From a virus: DNA of 33,619 bases. Below are positions 16,747 to 23,430 of the stretch, piece after piece. Location: the IMG/VR virus record IMGVR_UViG_3300032307_000744, positions 1 through 33,619 of that record; one strand, written 5' to 3'. Position 1 is the first letter of the stretch. The number at the start of each line of letters is the position of its first letter. The notes under the pieces were generated by a model. That model saw nothing but the letters and a program-made list of their open reading frames with translations. It searched no databases and was not told where the DNA came from. A program made the translations under genes and the position numbers.

Positions 16747-17382
16747 TTACATCCTAATAGCTTTGGCGAATACAACCCTAGATGCCATCTTAGATGCACT
16801 AATAATAGCAATAGGAGCAGATATGCTTAGAATAACGCCAGCCCACATTTGAGGGCTTAGCCAGTTAAATTCCCAAAAGTCCAGGGTATGAAAGGCATTA
16901 GCAAGAACTGCAATACCGCCAAATGCAATCATGCCCCATAGTGCTCCACGAGTCTTTTCTGGATTGCCATCTTCATCTATGCGAGATCCAAGAACAAGAT
17001 AGGCAATTAAATAAAGCAAGTACATAAGTTCAATAAAGAAGAAGAATAGTCCAGCCATCCAGTCCTGAGATAATCCTACAAAAAATGCAACAGAGGTAAT
17101 GCCATTAAAAGAAACAATTGCAGAGGAAACAAACGCAATCCCAATACCAATAATCCAAGACCAAAGGACTAGTTTTTGATCAATTTGAACCTTAGGCGCT
17201 CGCTTTGCTTCTTGTTTTTCATACATTAAAGATTTTTTGTCTTTAACGTTTGTCTTAACTATTTGAGTAACAGATTTGGTTCTTTTAGGCTTTTTAGCTG
17301 ACTCAACAGCCTCAATGGCCTCAGATATAACTTTTTCTCTGGTATAGTTTCCAGTGTTTGCGTCATAATTAATGTTTGTCAT
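16747..17382 (-). CDS. Four-helix membrane protein, possibly DUF2637-like
   Basis: A 211-residue protein. The first 68 residues are soluble and basic (SAKKPKRTKSV, KQEAKRAPK). Four membrane segments follow (about 72-92, 104-127, 147-165, 176-194) with a conserved-looking FFFFIELMYLLYLIAYLVLGSR. The shape recalls DUF2637 membrane proteins of actinobacterial plasmids and phages, but I am not sure. A TATAAT lies nine bases before the ATG, so its leader can be at most a few bases long. It forms a two-gene unit with the GT25 gene. Confidence 0.72.
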   Translation of the reverse strand: MTNINYDANTGNYTREKVISEAIEAVESAKKPKRTKSVTQIVKTNVKDKKSLMYEKQEAKRAPKVQIDQKLVLWSWIIGIGIAFVSSAIVSFNGITSVAFFVGLSQDWMAGLFFFFIELMYLLYLIAYLVLGSRIDEDGNPEKTRGALWGMIAFGGIAVLANAFHTLDFWEFNWLSPQMWAGVILSISAPIAIISASKMASRVVFAKAIRM

Positions 17383-17460
17383 AGTGTTTCTATTATACCT
17401 TATTCCTGGGTCTAATGAAAACCCAATTTGCCCTATTGCTAAAATACTAGGGCCTTATCC

Positions 17461-18267
17461 TTATTTTTTTCTTAATACTGCCATAATTAATTCATCAAAA
17501 TCATCAAAATCTTTTCTGGTTATGGGTTTTTCATAGCTATCATAGTCTACAAAGCTAATGCTAAATTTATTAAATAGCTCATCAATAAAGTCTTTTGGTA
17601 GTTCTTGGCTCAATTCTATAATAATGACATCCGTTTTTTCAATTATAGATTGCATTCCTTTCCAAGCAATTGCTTCTGCACCTTCAATGTCAATTTTTAT
17701 AATATTTACATGCTCAATAAAACCTAAAACATCATCAAGCCTGCTAGCCTTTACTTCGATTGTTTCAGTCCAGTTTTCGCTTGCTATCCTGGATGGAAGC
17801 AAACTTTTGTCCTCAATAATAGTTGATCCACCAATAAAAAGTGGCGGAATATAAAGAGTCAATAATCCATTTGTATCAGCTACTGCAATATCATATATTT
17901 TTATCTCTGCACCATCATACATTGGATAGTCTTTAATTGAATTTTCTATGCCTCTGCATAGCGATGGGTTTGGTTCAAACGCATATACTAGGCCAGACCT
18001 AGTTGCAAGTCTTTCCATGATGCGTGTATAATATCCATAATTAGCACCAATGTCAACACAAACATCCCCAGGCTTTATATTTCTGGTCATCCACGACGTA
18101 ATCCAAGATTCCCAAAAGCCATAATTAGCCAGCCACTGTCCAACTGATTTTTCATTTTTGTCTGTATATAAAACAAAATCATTTAATATTTTTGCAGAAT
18201 CCAAGCCTGTTGCACCAAGCTGCCCAATGTCTTCTATCTGTTTTCTAGACATTTCATAGGTAATCAT
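17461..18267 (-). CDS. FkbM-family SAM-dependent methyltransferase
   Basis: A 268-residue O-methyltransferase. SAM-binding motif: VCVDIGANYGYYTRIME (about residues 68-84), then VYAFEPNPSLCRGIENSI, and the post-motif NIIKIDIEGAEAIAWKGM that defines the FkbM group. It probably methylates a sugar in the same glycan decorated by neighbouring transferases. ATG 18267 follows AAGGA at rather long spacing, with a TATAAT at 18293-18298. An internal ATG ten codons on is possible but less likely. About 78 bases of gene-free DNA separate it from the next gene. Confidence 0.88.
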   Translation of the reverse strand: MITYEMSRKQIEDIGQLGATGLDSAKILNDFVLYTDKNEKSVGQWLANYGFWESWITSWMTRNIKPGDVCVDIGANYGYYTRIMERLATRSGLVYAFEPNPSLCRGIENSIKDYPMYDGAEIKIYDIAVADTNGLLTLYIPPLFIGGSTIIEDKSLLPSRIASENWTETIEVKASRLDDVLGFIEHVNIIKIDIEGAEAIAWKGMQSIIEKTDVIIIELSQELPKDFIDELFNKFSISFVDYDSYEKPITRKDFDDFDELIMAVLRKK

Positions 18268-18293
18268 TATATTTTCATATCCTTACATTAAAA

Positions 18294-18719
18294 TTATAGC
18301 CTATGAGTTGTGGGCATTTGCTTTATTCCTTGCTGCGCCCTATTATATGTTCTAATTTTATGACAGTTGGCACAAACAATATCGCATTTTTCTGCTTCTC
18401 TTAGTCCTGCTTCTCTGCCAGATCTTGAATATATTTCCGATACACTTCCAAATTTTTCAAATTCTGGCAAGTGATCAAATTCTAAAACATAATGTGGATA
18501 CTTTTCCTTACAGTCAAAACATCCAGAATCTTCTTTAATTTTCCAAGTCTCTCTTCGTCTTTTAGCCTTCATAATATTGCTACGCTCAAGAGTTTTTTGT
18601 TTTTGACCATTGCCTAGATGATAGGCTATAGTCCCTTTTGAACAGCCTACAATGTCCTGTATTTGCCTATATGACTTTCCCTCAGCCCTTAATTTTAAAA
18701 TTTTATCTTTGTGTCTCAT
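18294..18719 (-). CDS. HNH endonuclease-like protein with N-terminal helix-turn-helix
   Basis: A 141-residue protein. Residues 1-35 form a resolvase-type helix-turn-helix (ILKLRAEGKSYRQIQDIVGCSKGTIAYHL). The C-terminal half has an HNH-type zinc site: CFDC (67-70), VLEFDHLPE and CANCHKIRTYNR. Such free-standing HNH proteins are common in phages as homing endonucleases or nicking enzymes. It sits directly beside a tRNA gene, a common homing target. The start is leaderless: TATAAT at 18726-18731, six bases, ATG 18719. Confidence 0.82.
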   Translation of the reverse strand: MRHKDKILKLRAEGKSYRQIQDIVGCSKGTIAYHLGNGQKQKTLERSNIMKAKRRRETWKIKEDSGCFDCKEKYPHYVLEFDHLPEFEKFGSVSEIYSRSGREAGLREAEKCDIVCANCHKIRTYNRAQQGIKQMPTTHRL

Positions 18720-18725
18720 GGTTCA

Positions 18726-18731
18726 ATTATA
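18726..18731 (-). promoter_or_regulatory. -10 hexamer, leaderless HNH gene
   Basis: TATAAT on the minus strand, six bases before ATG 18719. The upstream promoter region runs into the 3' end of the tRNA gene. Confidence 0.7.
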
Positions 18732-18750
18732 CCATAAAAATTGAACATCG

Positions 18751-18824
18751 TGGGACGTGTCAGAGTTGAACTGACGATCTTCGTGTTATGAGCACGGTGC
18801 CTTGACCAGCTTGGCTAACGTCCC
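18751..18824 (-). tRNA. tRNA with anticodon CAT (elongator Met, or Ile2)
   Basis: On the minus strand: acceptor GGGACGT/ACGTCCC, anticodon loop CTCATAA with CAT at 18788-18790, and T arm GTCAG TTCAACT CTGAC. The G1-C72 pair excludes an initiator tRNA, which would have a 1-72 mismatch. Whether it reads AUG or, after lysidine modification, AUA cannot be told by eye. CCA is not encoded. Its first ten bases overlap the 3' end of a small protein gene. Confidence 0.93.
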
Positions 18825-18967
18825 TCAGCCTCAAAGTCCAGCTCAGCATTAAGCAGTCTTAATCTTATCTCTATAGATTCTAGGGCTTCTTGACTCATCG
18901 CAATCTCAAGTTCAAGACTATCTAGCTTTTTATTAATATTGGCTATTTCTTGCTCAAAATCATTCAT
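18815..18967 (-). CDS. Small coiled-coil protein overlapping the tRNA
   Basis: A 50-residue acidic helix with heptad-like spacing (NDFEQEIANINKKLDSLELEI, then ESIEIRLRLLNAELDFEAEG). It begins six bases after the preceding gene's stop. Its stop codon TAG is the TAG of GTTAGCC inside the tRNA gene, so gene and tRNA overlap by ten bases. Its real status is supported by operon position and the clean coiled-coil pattern. Confidence 0.6.
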   Translation of the reverse strand: MNDFEQEIANINKKLDSLELEIAMSQEALESIEIRLRLLNAELDFEAEGR

Positions 18968-18973
18968 AAAAAA

Positions 18974-19267
18974 CTAATACTGATCCCTGTCATGCTCAAT
19001 GCCATGCTTGTCGTCAACATACTTGTGAATCTTTCTGAGCGCTACCGCCTTTGTAACCAAAAATGTTGCCAAAATAAATACAGCATTCCAGAAAAACTCT
19101 GCCACAACATGCTCAAATCCAAAGACTACCTCAAGCAAACCGTCCAGTCCAGAGTGGCTATGGTCTTCATGCACAACTTCTGCAATGGGGTTTGGATCTA
19201 TAACTGTTGAAACAACCTCTACAGTTTCGTGTCCAGTTTCTTCGTGGTCATGTCCATGCTCATCCAT
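18974..19267 (-). CDS. Single-span membrane protein with His/Asp/Glu-rich ends
   Basis: A 97-residue protein whose first 45 residues are rich in His and acids (DEHGHDHEETGHE, HEDHSHSG). A membrane helix follows at about 58-80 (FFWNAVFILATFLVTKAVAL), then a basic and His-containing tail. The clusters could bind metal ions. The ATG overlaps the GroES stop (TAATG), so the two are co-translated. Confidence 0.75.
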   Translation of the reverse strand: MDEHGHDHEETGHETVEVVSTVIDPNPIAEVVHEDHSHSGLDGLLEVVFGFEHVVAEFFWNAVFILATFLVTKAVALRKIHKYVDDKHGIEHDRDQY

Positions 19268-19554
19268 TAAGAAATCACCGCCACAATGTCACGATATGAA
19301 ATAATAATATAATCTTGTCCGTCATGACTAACCTCTGTACCCTGGTATTTAGAAAATACCACCTTGTCTCCAACACTAAGATCTGGAGTTAGTTTTGTGC
19401 CATCTCCAAAGGTTATTCCTGGACCCACAGCAATTACAATTGCCTCTTGTGGTTTTTCCTCTTGCATAGTCTGAATAATCAAACCAGCAGATGACTTCTT
19501 CTCTGTTTCTTTTTCTACCTGTAGGATAATCTTATCCTGTAACGGCTTTAGCAT
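19267..19554 (-). CDS. groES: Co-chaperonin GroES
   Basis: A 95-residue GroES with the full fold: LKPLQDKIILQVEKE at the start, the mobile loop region (SSAGLIIQTMQEEKPQEA, residues 21-38), VIAVGPG, LSVGDKVVFSKYQGTEV, and DYIIISYRDIVAVI at the end. It caps the GroEL chamber; phage versions (such as T4 Gp31) help fold capsid proteins with host GroEL. No GroEL is in the window. The gene starts a co-translated unit with two small genes and tRNA-CAT downstream. Confidence 0.95.
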   Translation of the reverse strand: MLKPLQDKIILQVEKETEKKSSAGLIIQTMQEEKPQEAIVIAVGPGITFGDGTKLTPDLSVGDKVVFSKYQGTEVSHDGQDYIIISYRDIVAVIS

Positions 19555-19606
19555 ATTTTTCCCATCTACCCTTATGGTTATATTTTACACAAAAATAATA
19601 TGAAAG

Positions 19607-19828
19607 TCAAGCAGCAATTGAATTTATTTTGTCTGGCTGGAATCCCGCCCAGCTGTCGTCTCCAGAGATAACAACTGGGGCAGACATAAAGCCCATGGCA
19701 ACAACCTTATCGTAGGCCTCTTTGTCCTGGGTAATGTCTATTGTTGTATACTTCACCCCATTTTTGTCTAACAACTTCTTTGTCTGCTCACACTGTACGC
19801 AAGCTGGTTTTGTATACACAATTGTCAT
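19607..19828 (-). CDS. nrdH: NrdH-type glutaredoxin-like protein
   Basis: A 73-residue thioredoxin-fold redoxin with the active site CVQC (C10, C13) after IVYTKPA, the SAPVV cis-proline segment, and WAGFQPDKI near the C-terminus, which distinguishes NrdH from ordinary glutaredoxins. It reduces class Ib ribonucleotide reductase, so it should work with NrdF at 901-1851. AGGAG and a TATAAT at 19846-19851 give it its own promoter with a short leader. Confidence 0.92.
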   Translation of the reverse strand: MTIVYTKPACVQCEQTKKLLDKNGVKYTTIDITQDKEAYDKVVAMGFMSAPVVISGDDSWAGFQPDKINSIAA

Positions 19829-19863
19829 TTGATCTCCTTTGTAAAATTATAGCAAATTAAAAG

Positions 19864-20064
19864 CTAATCTGCAAGCTTGTCGTATGCCCAGCCCAAAATG
19901 TCTGCGCTGTCATAATCTTTTTCATATTCTTTTTCGTAAATTAGATTTCTAATTTTTGAAAATATTTTTACCCTCTCAGCAAGTCTGACCATTTCTATAA
20001 TTGTTGGATCAATGCCCTCTGTATATTTTGAAATATCGTAATTAATTTCGTCGGGGTATTCCAT
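19864..20064 (-). CDS. Small charged protein of unknown function, leaderless
   Basis: A 66-residue acidic/basic helical protein (YPDEINYDISKYTEGIDP, ending ILGWAYDKLAD). The frame is open up to 20163, but TATAAT at 20071-20076 lies six bases before ATG 20064, so I place the start there; a longer reading would run through this promoter and into the preceding gene. No family recognised. Confidence 0.68.
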   Translation of the reverse strand: MEYPDEINYDISKYTEGIDPTIIEMVRLAERVKIFSKIRNLIYEKEYEKDYDSADILGWAYDKLAD

Positions 20065-20070
20065 CAAACA

Positions 20071-20076
20071 ATTATA
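20071..20076 (-). promoter_or_regulatory. -10 hexamer fixing a leaderless start
   Basis: TATAAT on the minus strand, six bases before ATG 20064. Confidence 0.65.
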
Positions 20077-20083
20077 CCAGTTT

Positions 20084-20575
20084 TTATACTGGCCAAACAT
20101 AGTCATAGGAGTCAGGTGCTCTACCAATATCCTCTTGCCAATCAAACTGGCTATACCATTCATATTCTTTAGATAACAAAGCTATTCTATGACTTTTTGC
20201 AATCTGCTGATATTTGTCAAACTGTGTAATCCATTCTGGCAAGCCATTCGTTTTTGTAACGAGGTTGCGACCGATGGCGACTCTTAATGTTTCTTCGGCT
20301 TTATCTTTAATTGTTGTCTTGTAGCCACGAGAAACCCACTCATCAGTCATGGCTGCAATGTATTCGTAAAGCGCTTGCTCATGACCTCTCCACATTTTTA
20401 CTGCGGGATGGTTAGACCAACCTTTAGAAACTCTATAGTTTCCATTAGGATCAAGATTTAAAAGATTCATCATAATTTGCCAGCCCTCTAAGGCTTGCTT
20501 ATTTAATCTTTTATTATCTAAAACTTTTGCAATGTCAGAAAAGTTAACGCTTGCAATTGGAACAAAGGTTTGCAC
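20084..20575 (-). CDS. Pyrimidine-dimer DNA glycosylase-like protein (DenV-type family)
   Basis: A 163-residue protein resembling the Pyr_excise family, which includes T4 endonuclease V: QTFVPIASVNFSDIAKVLDNKRLNKQALEGWQIM at the N-terminus, then the characteristic SNHPAVKMWRGHEQALYEYI and TDEWVSRGYK. The family removes UV-induced pyrimidine dimers, useful to a phage of sunlit water (inference). I chose GTG at 20575, which overlaps the upstream stop as TAGTG, has GAGG upstream and matches the family N-terminus; the longer frame to 20686 adds unrelated residues. Confidence 0.82.
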   Translation of the reverse strand: MQTFVPIASVNFSDIAKVLDNKRLNKQALEGWQIMMNLLNLDPNGNYRVSKGWSNHPAVKMWRGHEQALYEYIAAMTDEWVSRGYKTTIKDKAEETLRVAIGRNLVTKTNGLPEWITQFDKYQQIAKSHRIALLSKEYEWYSQFDWQEDIGRAPDSYDYVWPV

Positions 20576-20763
20576 TACTTTGCCTCTTCTTTGTACTTGT
20601 TCATTCTGTTTATGCCAGCCAGATAGCCCTCTTGCCAGGCTTTTGCTTCTGTTTCTGTTGGGACATACCCAATATCCTGAACCCATTTAACCATATCTGA
20701 CTTGGCATTTTTAATAATACTGTTTGCTTGACGCTCAGCTTTACGCTTTTCTTGTCTACTCAT
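20575..20763 (-). CDS. Small basic protein of unknown function
   Basis: A 62-residue protein starting with a basic helix (SRQEKRKAERQANSIIKNAK) and containing WQEGYLAGINRMNKYKEEAK, a segment style often seen in small phage proteins. AAAGGAG seven bases before the ATG. It is translationally coupled to the DNA glycosylase gene. Divergent from a leaderless zinc-ribbon gene 65 bases away. Confidence 0.72.
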   Translation of the reverse strand: MSRQEKRKAERQANSIIKNAKSDMVKWVQDIGYVPTETEAKAWQEGYLAGINRMNKYKEEAK

Positions 20764-20812
20764 GCTTCTCCTTTATTAATATTTTACAGCTAAAACGTAA
20801 AAAAATCAAGTC

Positions 20813-20821
20813 TGATATAAT
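20813..20821 (+). promoter_or_regulatory. Extended -10 promoter, leaderless
   Basis: TGATATAAT, six bases before ATG 20828. Confidence 0.75.
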
Positions 20822-20827
20822 TAAAGT

Positions 20828-21031
20828 ATGAACGAATGTCCATTTTGTTATCATGAGTTAGTTAATGTTATTTACGGTACTCCAGGCAGTGCTTTAGTTG
20901 CCCTAGCAAAAAACGAGGGTGTTGCTCTTGGTGGTAAGTTTAAAGAAAATAAGCCTAAGTATTATTGCTATGGATGCCAGGAAGCTTTTAGTCCCGAACT
21001 TCTTCCATCTTCTCAAGAACGTCAGTCATAG
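20828..21031 (+). CDS. Small zinc-ribbon protein, leaderless
   Basis: A 67-residue protein with two cysteine pairs, CPFC at residues 4-7 and CYGC near 50-53, flanked by aromatic residues: a single zinc ribbon. The function is unknown, but such proteins often bind nucleic acid. Its last 44 bases overlap a convergent gene on the minus strand. Confidence 0.75.
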   Translation: MNECPFCYHELVNVIYGTPGSALVALAKNEGVALGGKFKENKPKYYCYGCQEAFSPELLPSSQERQS

Positions 21032-21167
21032 CTTCAATTTCTGCCGCCTCATCAAATGCGGCCTCTAAAATTGCCAAGATGTCATCACCCATAATCTCCT
21101 CATTGTGATTTCCAACCTTCACAACATAGGTTTCTGATGGCATTATTCTAAACCGTGTTTTGCTCAT
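20988..21167 (-). CDS. Small acidic protein, leaderless, overlapping its convergent neighbour
   Basis: A 59-residue protein (MSKTRFRIMPSETYVVKVGNHN, then a long acidic helix ILAILEAAFDEAAEIEAM). The gene is supported by a TATAAT at 21174-21179 exactly six bases before the ATG, the rule seen elsewhere, and by fluent coding on the minus strand. The first half looks like a short beta hairpin and the second an amphipathic helix. No family recognised. Confidence 0.68.
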   Translation of the reverse strand: MSKTRFRIMPSETYVVKVGNHNEEIMGDDILAILEAAFDEAAEIEAMTDVLEKMEEVRD

Positions 21168-21173
21168 GATTAT

Positions 21174-21179
21174 ATTATA
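21174..21179 (-). promoter_or_regulatory. -10 hexamer, leaderless small gene
   Basis: TATAAT on the minus strand, six bases before ATG 21167. It is divergent from the lysozyme promoter 11 bp away. Confidence 0.68.
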
Positions 21180-21189
21180 CCAAATTTAG

Positions 21190-21218
21190 TTGATTTTTAT
21201 TGTTCCAGACTGTATAAT
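21190..21218 (+). promoter_or_regulatory. Promoter of the lysozyme-like gene
   Basis: TTGATT (21190-21195), 17 bp, TATAAT (21213-21218). AGGAG at 21233-21237 precedes the ATG, so this transcript has an ordinary leader. Confidence 0.78.
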
Positions 21219-21241
21219 TAAGGTAAAATACTAGGAGTTTT

Positions 21242-21799
21242 ATGAAATATCATGTAGAAAAGATATCTACTGGGGTTTTAATTTTGGCCATTGGCCTAAC
21301 GTTTAGCGGTTTTGATGATCGCAAAGCCCTACCTGATGACTATTACTATACGCATGAAGCCATAAGATTAGAAAAGTCTTTAGAGTCTAAACTTGTTAAT
21401 AAAATAAATTCAACGTTAGCTGAAAAAACTTATAAAAAGAATGAACAGTTAAAGCCAAGAGAGCTAAAGCAGCTTCTGCATGACGTTGGTTTTCGTGGTG
21501 AGGCATTAAAGATCGCATGGGCCACGGCAATGAAAGAATCAACTGGTAGACCAAGATCTCACAATAATAATCCTGATACAGGAGACAACTCTTATGGACT
21601 ATTTCAAATTAATATGATTGGCAGTCTTGGACCAGCCAGGCTAAAACAATTTGATCTTGAAAAGAACAGCGACTTATTTAATCCTGTTCGTAATGCTGAG
21701 ATAGCATTCTTTATGTCTAATGGTGGAAAGAACTGGTCAGCCTGGAACGGTATTACAGAAAATACTCGTAAGTGGTTAAAACAATATCCTACATCTTAA
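21242..21799 (+). CDS. Lysozyme-like transglycosylase with N-terminal membrane/signal segment
   Basis: A 185-residue protein with a hydrophobic segment at residues 10-22 (TGVLILAIGLTF) that can act as signal or anchor. The catalytic domain (about 70-185) has WATAMKESTGRP with the candidate catalytic Glu at 99, SYGLFQINMIG and NPVRNAEIAFFMSNGG-NWSAW, a set typical of SLT/lysozyme-like enzymes in actinobacterial phages. It cleaves glycan strands of peptidoglycan, complementing the M23 peptidase at 9714. Export could let it act during entry or lysis. It overlaps the convergent nuclease gene by 11 bases. Confidence 0.88.
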   Translation: MKYHVEKISTGVLILAIGLTFSGFDDRKALPDDYYYTHEAIRLEKSLESKLVNKINSTLAEKTYKKNEQLKPRELKQLLHDVGFRGEALKIAWATAMKESTGRPRSHNNNPDTGDNSYGLFQINMIGSLGPARLKQFDLEKNSDLFNPVRNAEIAFFMSNGGKNWSAWNGITENTRKWLKQYPTS

Positions 21800-22187
21800 T
21801 AAGATATTTAAAGGCATCAACATATCCAGCAACGATAGCCTTCTTCATCATTTTGTGGGAAGAGCTTCCAAATTTTGGCAGGTCTGAAAAGTAAACAATA
21901 TATTTAATATCTGGATACTCTGACTTTATCAATGCTCCATTTGCTATAGCTTTTTTAACATTATCAGTTCTTTTTGCTCCAGGCCTTTTCTTTTCCCCAG
22001 CCTCTCCACCCTTGGCCTCCACATAGACCTGGGAGCTACTTGTTCTATATGCAAAATCAACCTCAATGCCAAGATCTTTTAGAATGATGTGTTTCTTTAT
22101 GTCTTTGTATCCAGAGTTTTCTAGATCTTCTAAGACCATGTCTTCAAACTCATCGCCAGACTTTTTAGACTCTGCTTGAAAATTCAT
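21789..22187 (-). CDS. PD-(D/E)XK-type nuclease-like protein, leaderless
   Basis: A 132-residue protein with the core of a restriction-endonuclease fold: an N-terminal helix with Glu (SGDEFEDMVLEDL), then GIEVDFAYRT, QVYVEAKGG, giving the D-x(n)-ExK active-site pattern near residues 47-62. Similar small phage proteins are VRR/Holliday-resolvase-like or type II-like nucleases. The target is unknown. A TGA-TATTAT signal (22194-22202) lies six bases before the ATG, again leaderless. Confidence 0.72.
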   Translation of the reverse strand: MNFQAESKKSGDEFEDMVLEDLENSGYKDIKKHIILKDLGIEVDFAYRTSSSQVYVEAKGGEAGEKKRPGAKRTDNVKKAIANGALIKSEYPDIKYIVYFSDLPKFGSSSHKMMKKAIVAGYVDAFKYLIKM

Positions 22188-22193
22188 ATAAAG

Positions 22194-22202
22194 ATAATAT
22201 CA
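22194..22202 (-). promoter_or_regulatory. Extended -10 (TATTAT variant), leaderless nuclease gene
   Basis: TGATATTAT on the minus strand, six bases before ATG 22187. Confidence 0.6.
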
Positions 22203-22233
22203 AAAAGCTTTGGATTTGTCAAGAATTTTATTG

Positions 22234-22398
22234 CTATTCGCCATTGATGGCTGAAATGAGATCTTCATTAGGAAACTGAATTGTATTTGAGGTTTCAGGA
22301 TGTTGCATATCGGCAACCTCAAAGTTTCTAATAATTTCAATAATTCTGGCTTTTTCAGCCTCAACTGCCTCTTGGTAGGCCTGCTCTAATTCTGTCAT
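22234..22398 (-). CDS. Small acidic helical protein, leaderless
   Basis: A 54-residue protein (MTELEQAYQEAVEAEKARII, then EVADMQHPETSNTIQFPNE). The first half is a charged amphipathic helix. The frame is open to 22416, but the TATAAT at 22405-22410 lies six bases before ATG 22398, so the shorter form is preferred. Its promoter region is shared with a divergent leaderless gene 52 bases away. Confidence 0.65.
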   Translation of the reverse strand: MTELEQAYQEAVEAEKARIIEIIRNFEVADMQHPETSNTIQFPNEDLISAINGE

Positions 22399-22404
22399 AA
22401 ATAT

Positions 22405-22444
22405 ATTATACACCATTGACTCAAAGCTAGCAATGTTGTATAAT
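22405..22444. promoter_or_regulatory. Overlapping divergent promoters for two leaderless genes
   Basis: Minus strand: TATAAT at 22405-22410 with TTGCTA at 22428-22433. Plus strand: TTGACT at 22416-22421, 17 bp, TATAAT at 22439-22444. The two -35 regions interleave, so only one polymerase can bind at a time. Confidence 0.7.
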
Positions 22445-22450
22445 TTAAAT

Positions 22451-22564
22451 GTGATGTACGATATTTTTGGGGCAGTTGTAATGCTAGCATACTTAAGTGC
22501 TATGATCTACTCTCTAGTCTCAATATACAGGCAAGACCCATTTGGAAGGAAGAAAAGTGGCTAA
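22451..22564 (+). CDS. Tiny single-span membrane protein, GTG leaderless start
   Basis: A 37-residue peptide: a hydrophobic helix (IFGAVVMLAYLSAMIYSLV) followed by a basic cytoplasmic tail (RQDPFGRKKSG). GTG at 22451 follows TATAAT by six bases. The in-frame ATG right after it would give a transcript starting inside a three-base leader. Topology suggests a small regulatory or holin/antiholin-like peptide, not determined. Confidence 0.6.
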   Translation: MMYDIFGAVVMLAYLSAMIYSLVSIYRQDPFGRKKSG

Positions 22565-22565
22565 A

Positions 22566-22655
22566 ATGGCAAGCCTCCATGCAGAGGGGTTAACTGACAA
22601 TGATTTGAAAGAAATAGATATTGCTACAACTTTACAAGAAATTTTAGTAGACTAA
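22566..22655 (+). CDS. Tiny acidic peptide
   Basis: A 29-residue peptide (MASLHAEGLTDNDLKEIDIA, ending LQEILVD) beginning one base after the stop of the tiny membrane protein. GAAGGAAG upstream is a ribosome site of fair quality. Its size makes it uncertain, but the spacing is that of a two-gene operon. Confidence 0.45.
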   Translation: MASLHAEGLTDNDLKEIDIATTLQEILVD

Positions 22656-22662
22656 AGCTTTG

Positions 22663-23430
22663 TTAATGAGCTTCTCTAAAAAATCTTCTTTCGAGTCTCC
22701 ACATTAAAGATCCTCTTGTTAGATTATTTTTGTGCTGGCCAAGTCCATCAAACTCCAAAGCAGAGTTAAAGAATGTTAACGATATTGAAGATTTAAGTCT
22801 TTTAAGCATCTTATTTGTATTTTTTGGATTCCAAAGCAGATCATGAGGACTTTCTCCAGTAACTGATAAATCAAGTCCATTTACAACTAAAAATGGCTGG
22901 CCGTATTTTTCTAAAGAAAACTTGTGCACTGCCTCTGTAAGCAGTTTAGGGCCTAAATATATCCAGGTTTCAGGATTAAACTCGCCAGTTTTTGCTTCCA
23001 CTATATTTTGAAGCTTTAATTCTGAAGCAGCCTCATTTAAAAATTTAGATAAATCACTATCAGGTGGCATTTTTAATATTCCTTGGGCATAAAAATTTGG
23101 TTTTTCTTCTATAAAAACATATTCCTTGTCTTCAAAAAAGTATGTTGATAGACATATTGTATCTGCATCTACCCACATTTCCCCAGTTTTAGCAATCATC
23201 TTGTATCTAAAATAATCTGCAAATGATGCTAATTTTCCGTAATGAATAAAGATATCAGACTCTGGAACAATTTCATTAGCGTCTGCCTTTACAACTCCTG
23301 CAGGAACTTTTAAATCCATGTCGTACACATAAAGTTTTATAGAGTGTCCAAAATAAACAAAAGATTTTAGGGCCACCTTGTGCGCACGAGAAAGAGGCTG
23401 CCCAACCCATAAAGAAGATACCTGAGCCAC
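22663..23430 (-). CDS. GT32-like glycosyltransferase (copy 1 of a tandem pair)
   Basis: A 255-residue protein: AQVSSLWVGQPLSRAHKVAL, IKLYVYDMDLKVP, FADYFRYKMIAKTGEMWVDADTICL, where DAD is the metal-binding motif, then FIEEKPNFYAQGILKMP. It resembles capsular polysaccharide synthesis transferases of the GT32/TcdA-TcdB type. It starts at GTG 23430, overlapping the stop of the GT6 gene as TAGTG; this matches the start of its paralogue at 24230-24988. The frame is open to 23460 but that extension is inside the GT6 gene. Confidence 0.8.
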   Translation of the reverse strand: MAQVSSLWVGQPLSRAHKVALKSFVYFGHSIKLYVYDMDLKVPAGVVKADANEIVPESDIFIHYGKLASFADYFRYKMIAKTGEMWVDADTICLSTYFFEDKEYVFIEEKPNFYAQGILKMPPDSDLSKFLNEAASELKLQNIVEAKTGEFNPETWIYLGPKLLTEAVHKFSLEKYGQPFLVVNGLDLSVTGESPHDLLWNPKNTNKMLKRLKSSISLTFFNSALEFDGLGQHKNNLTRGSLMWRLERRFFREAH

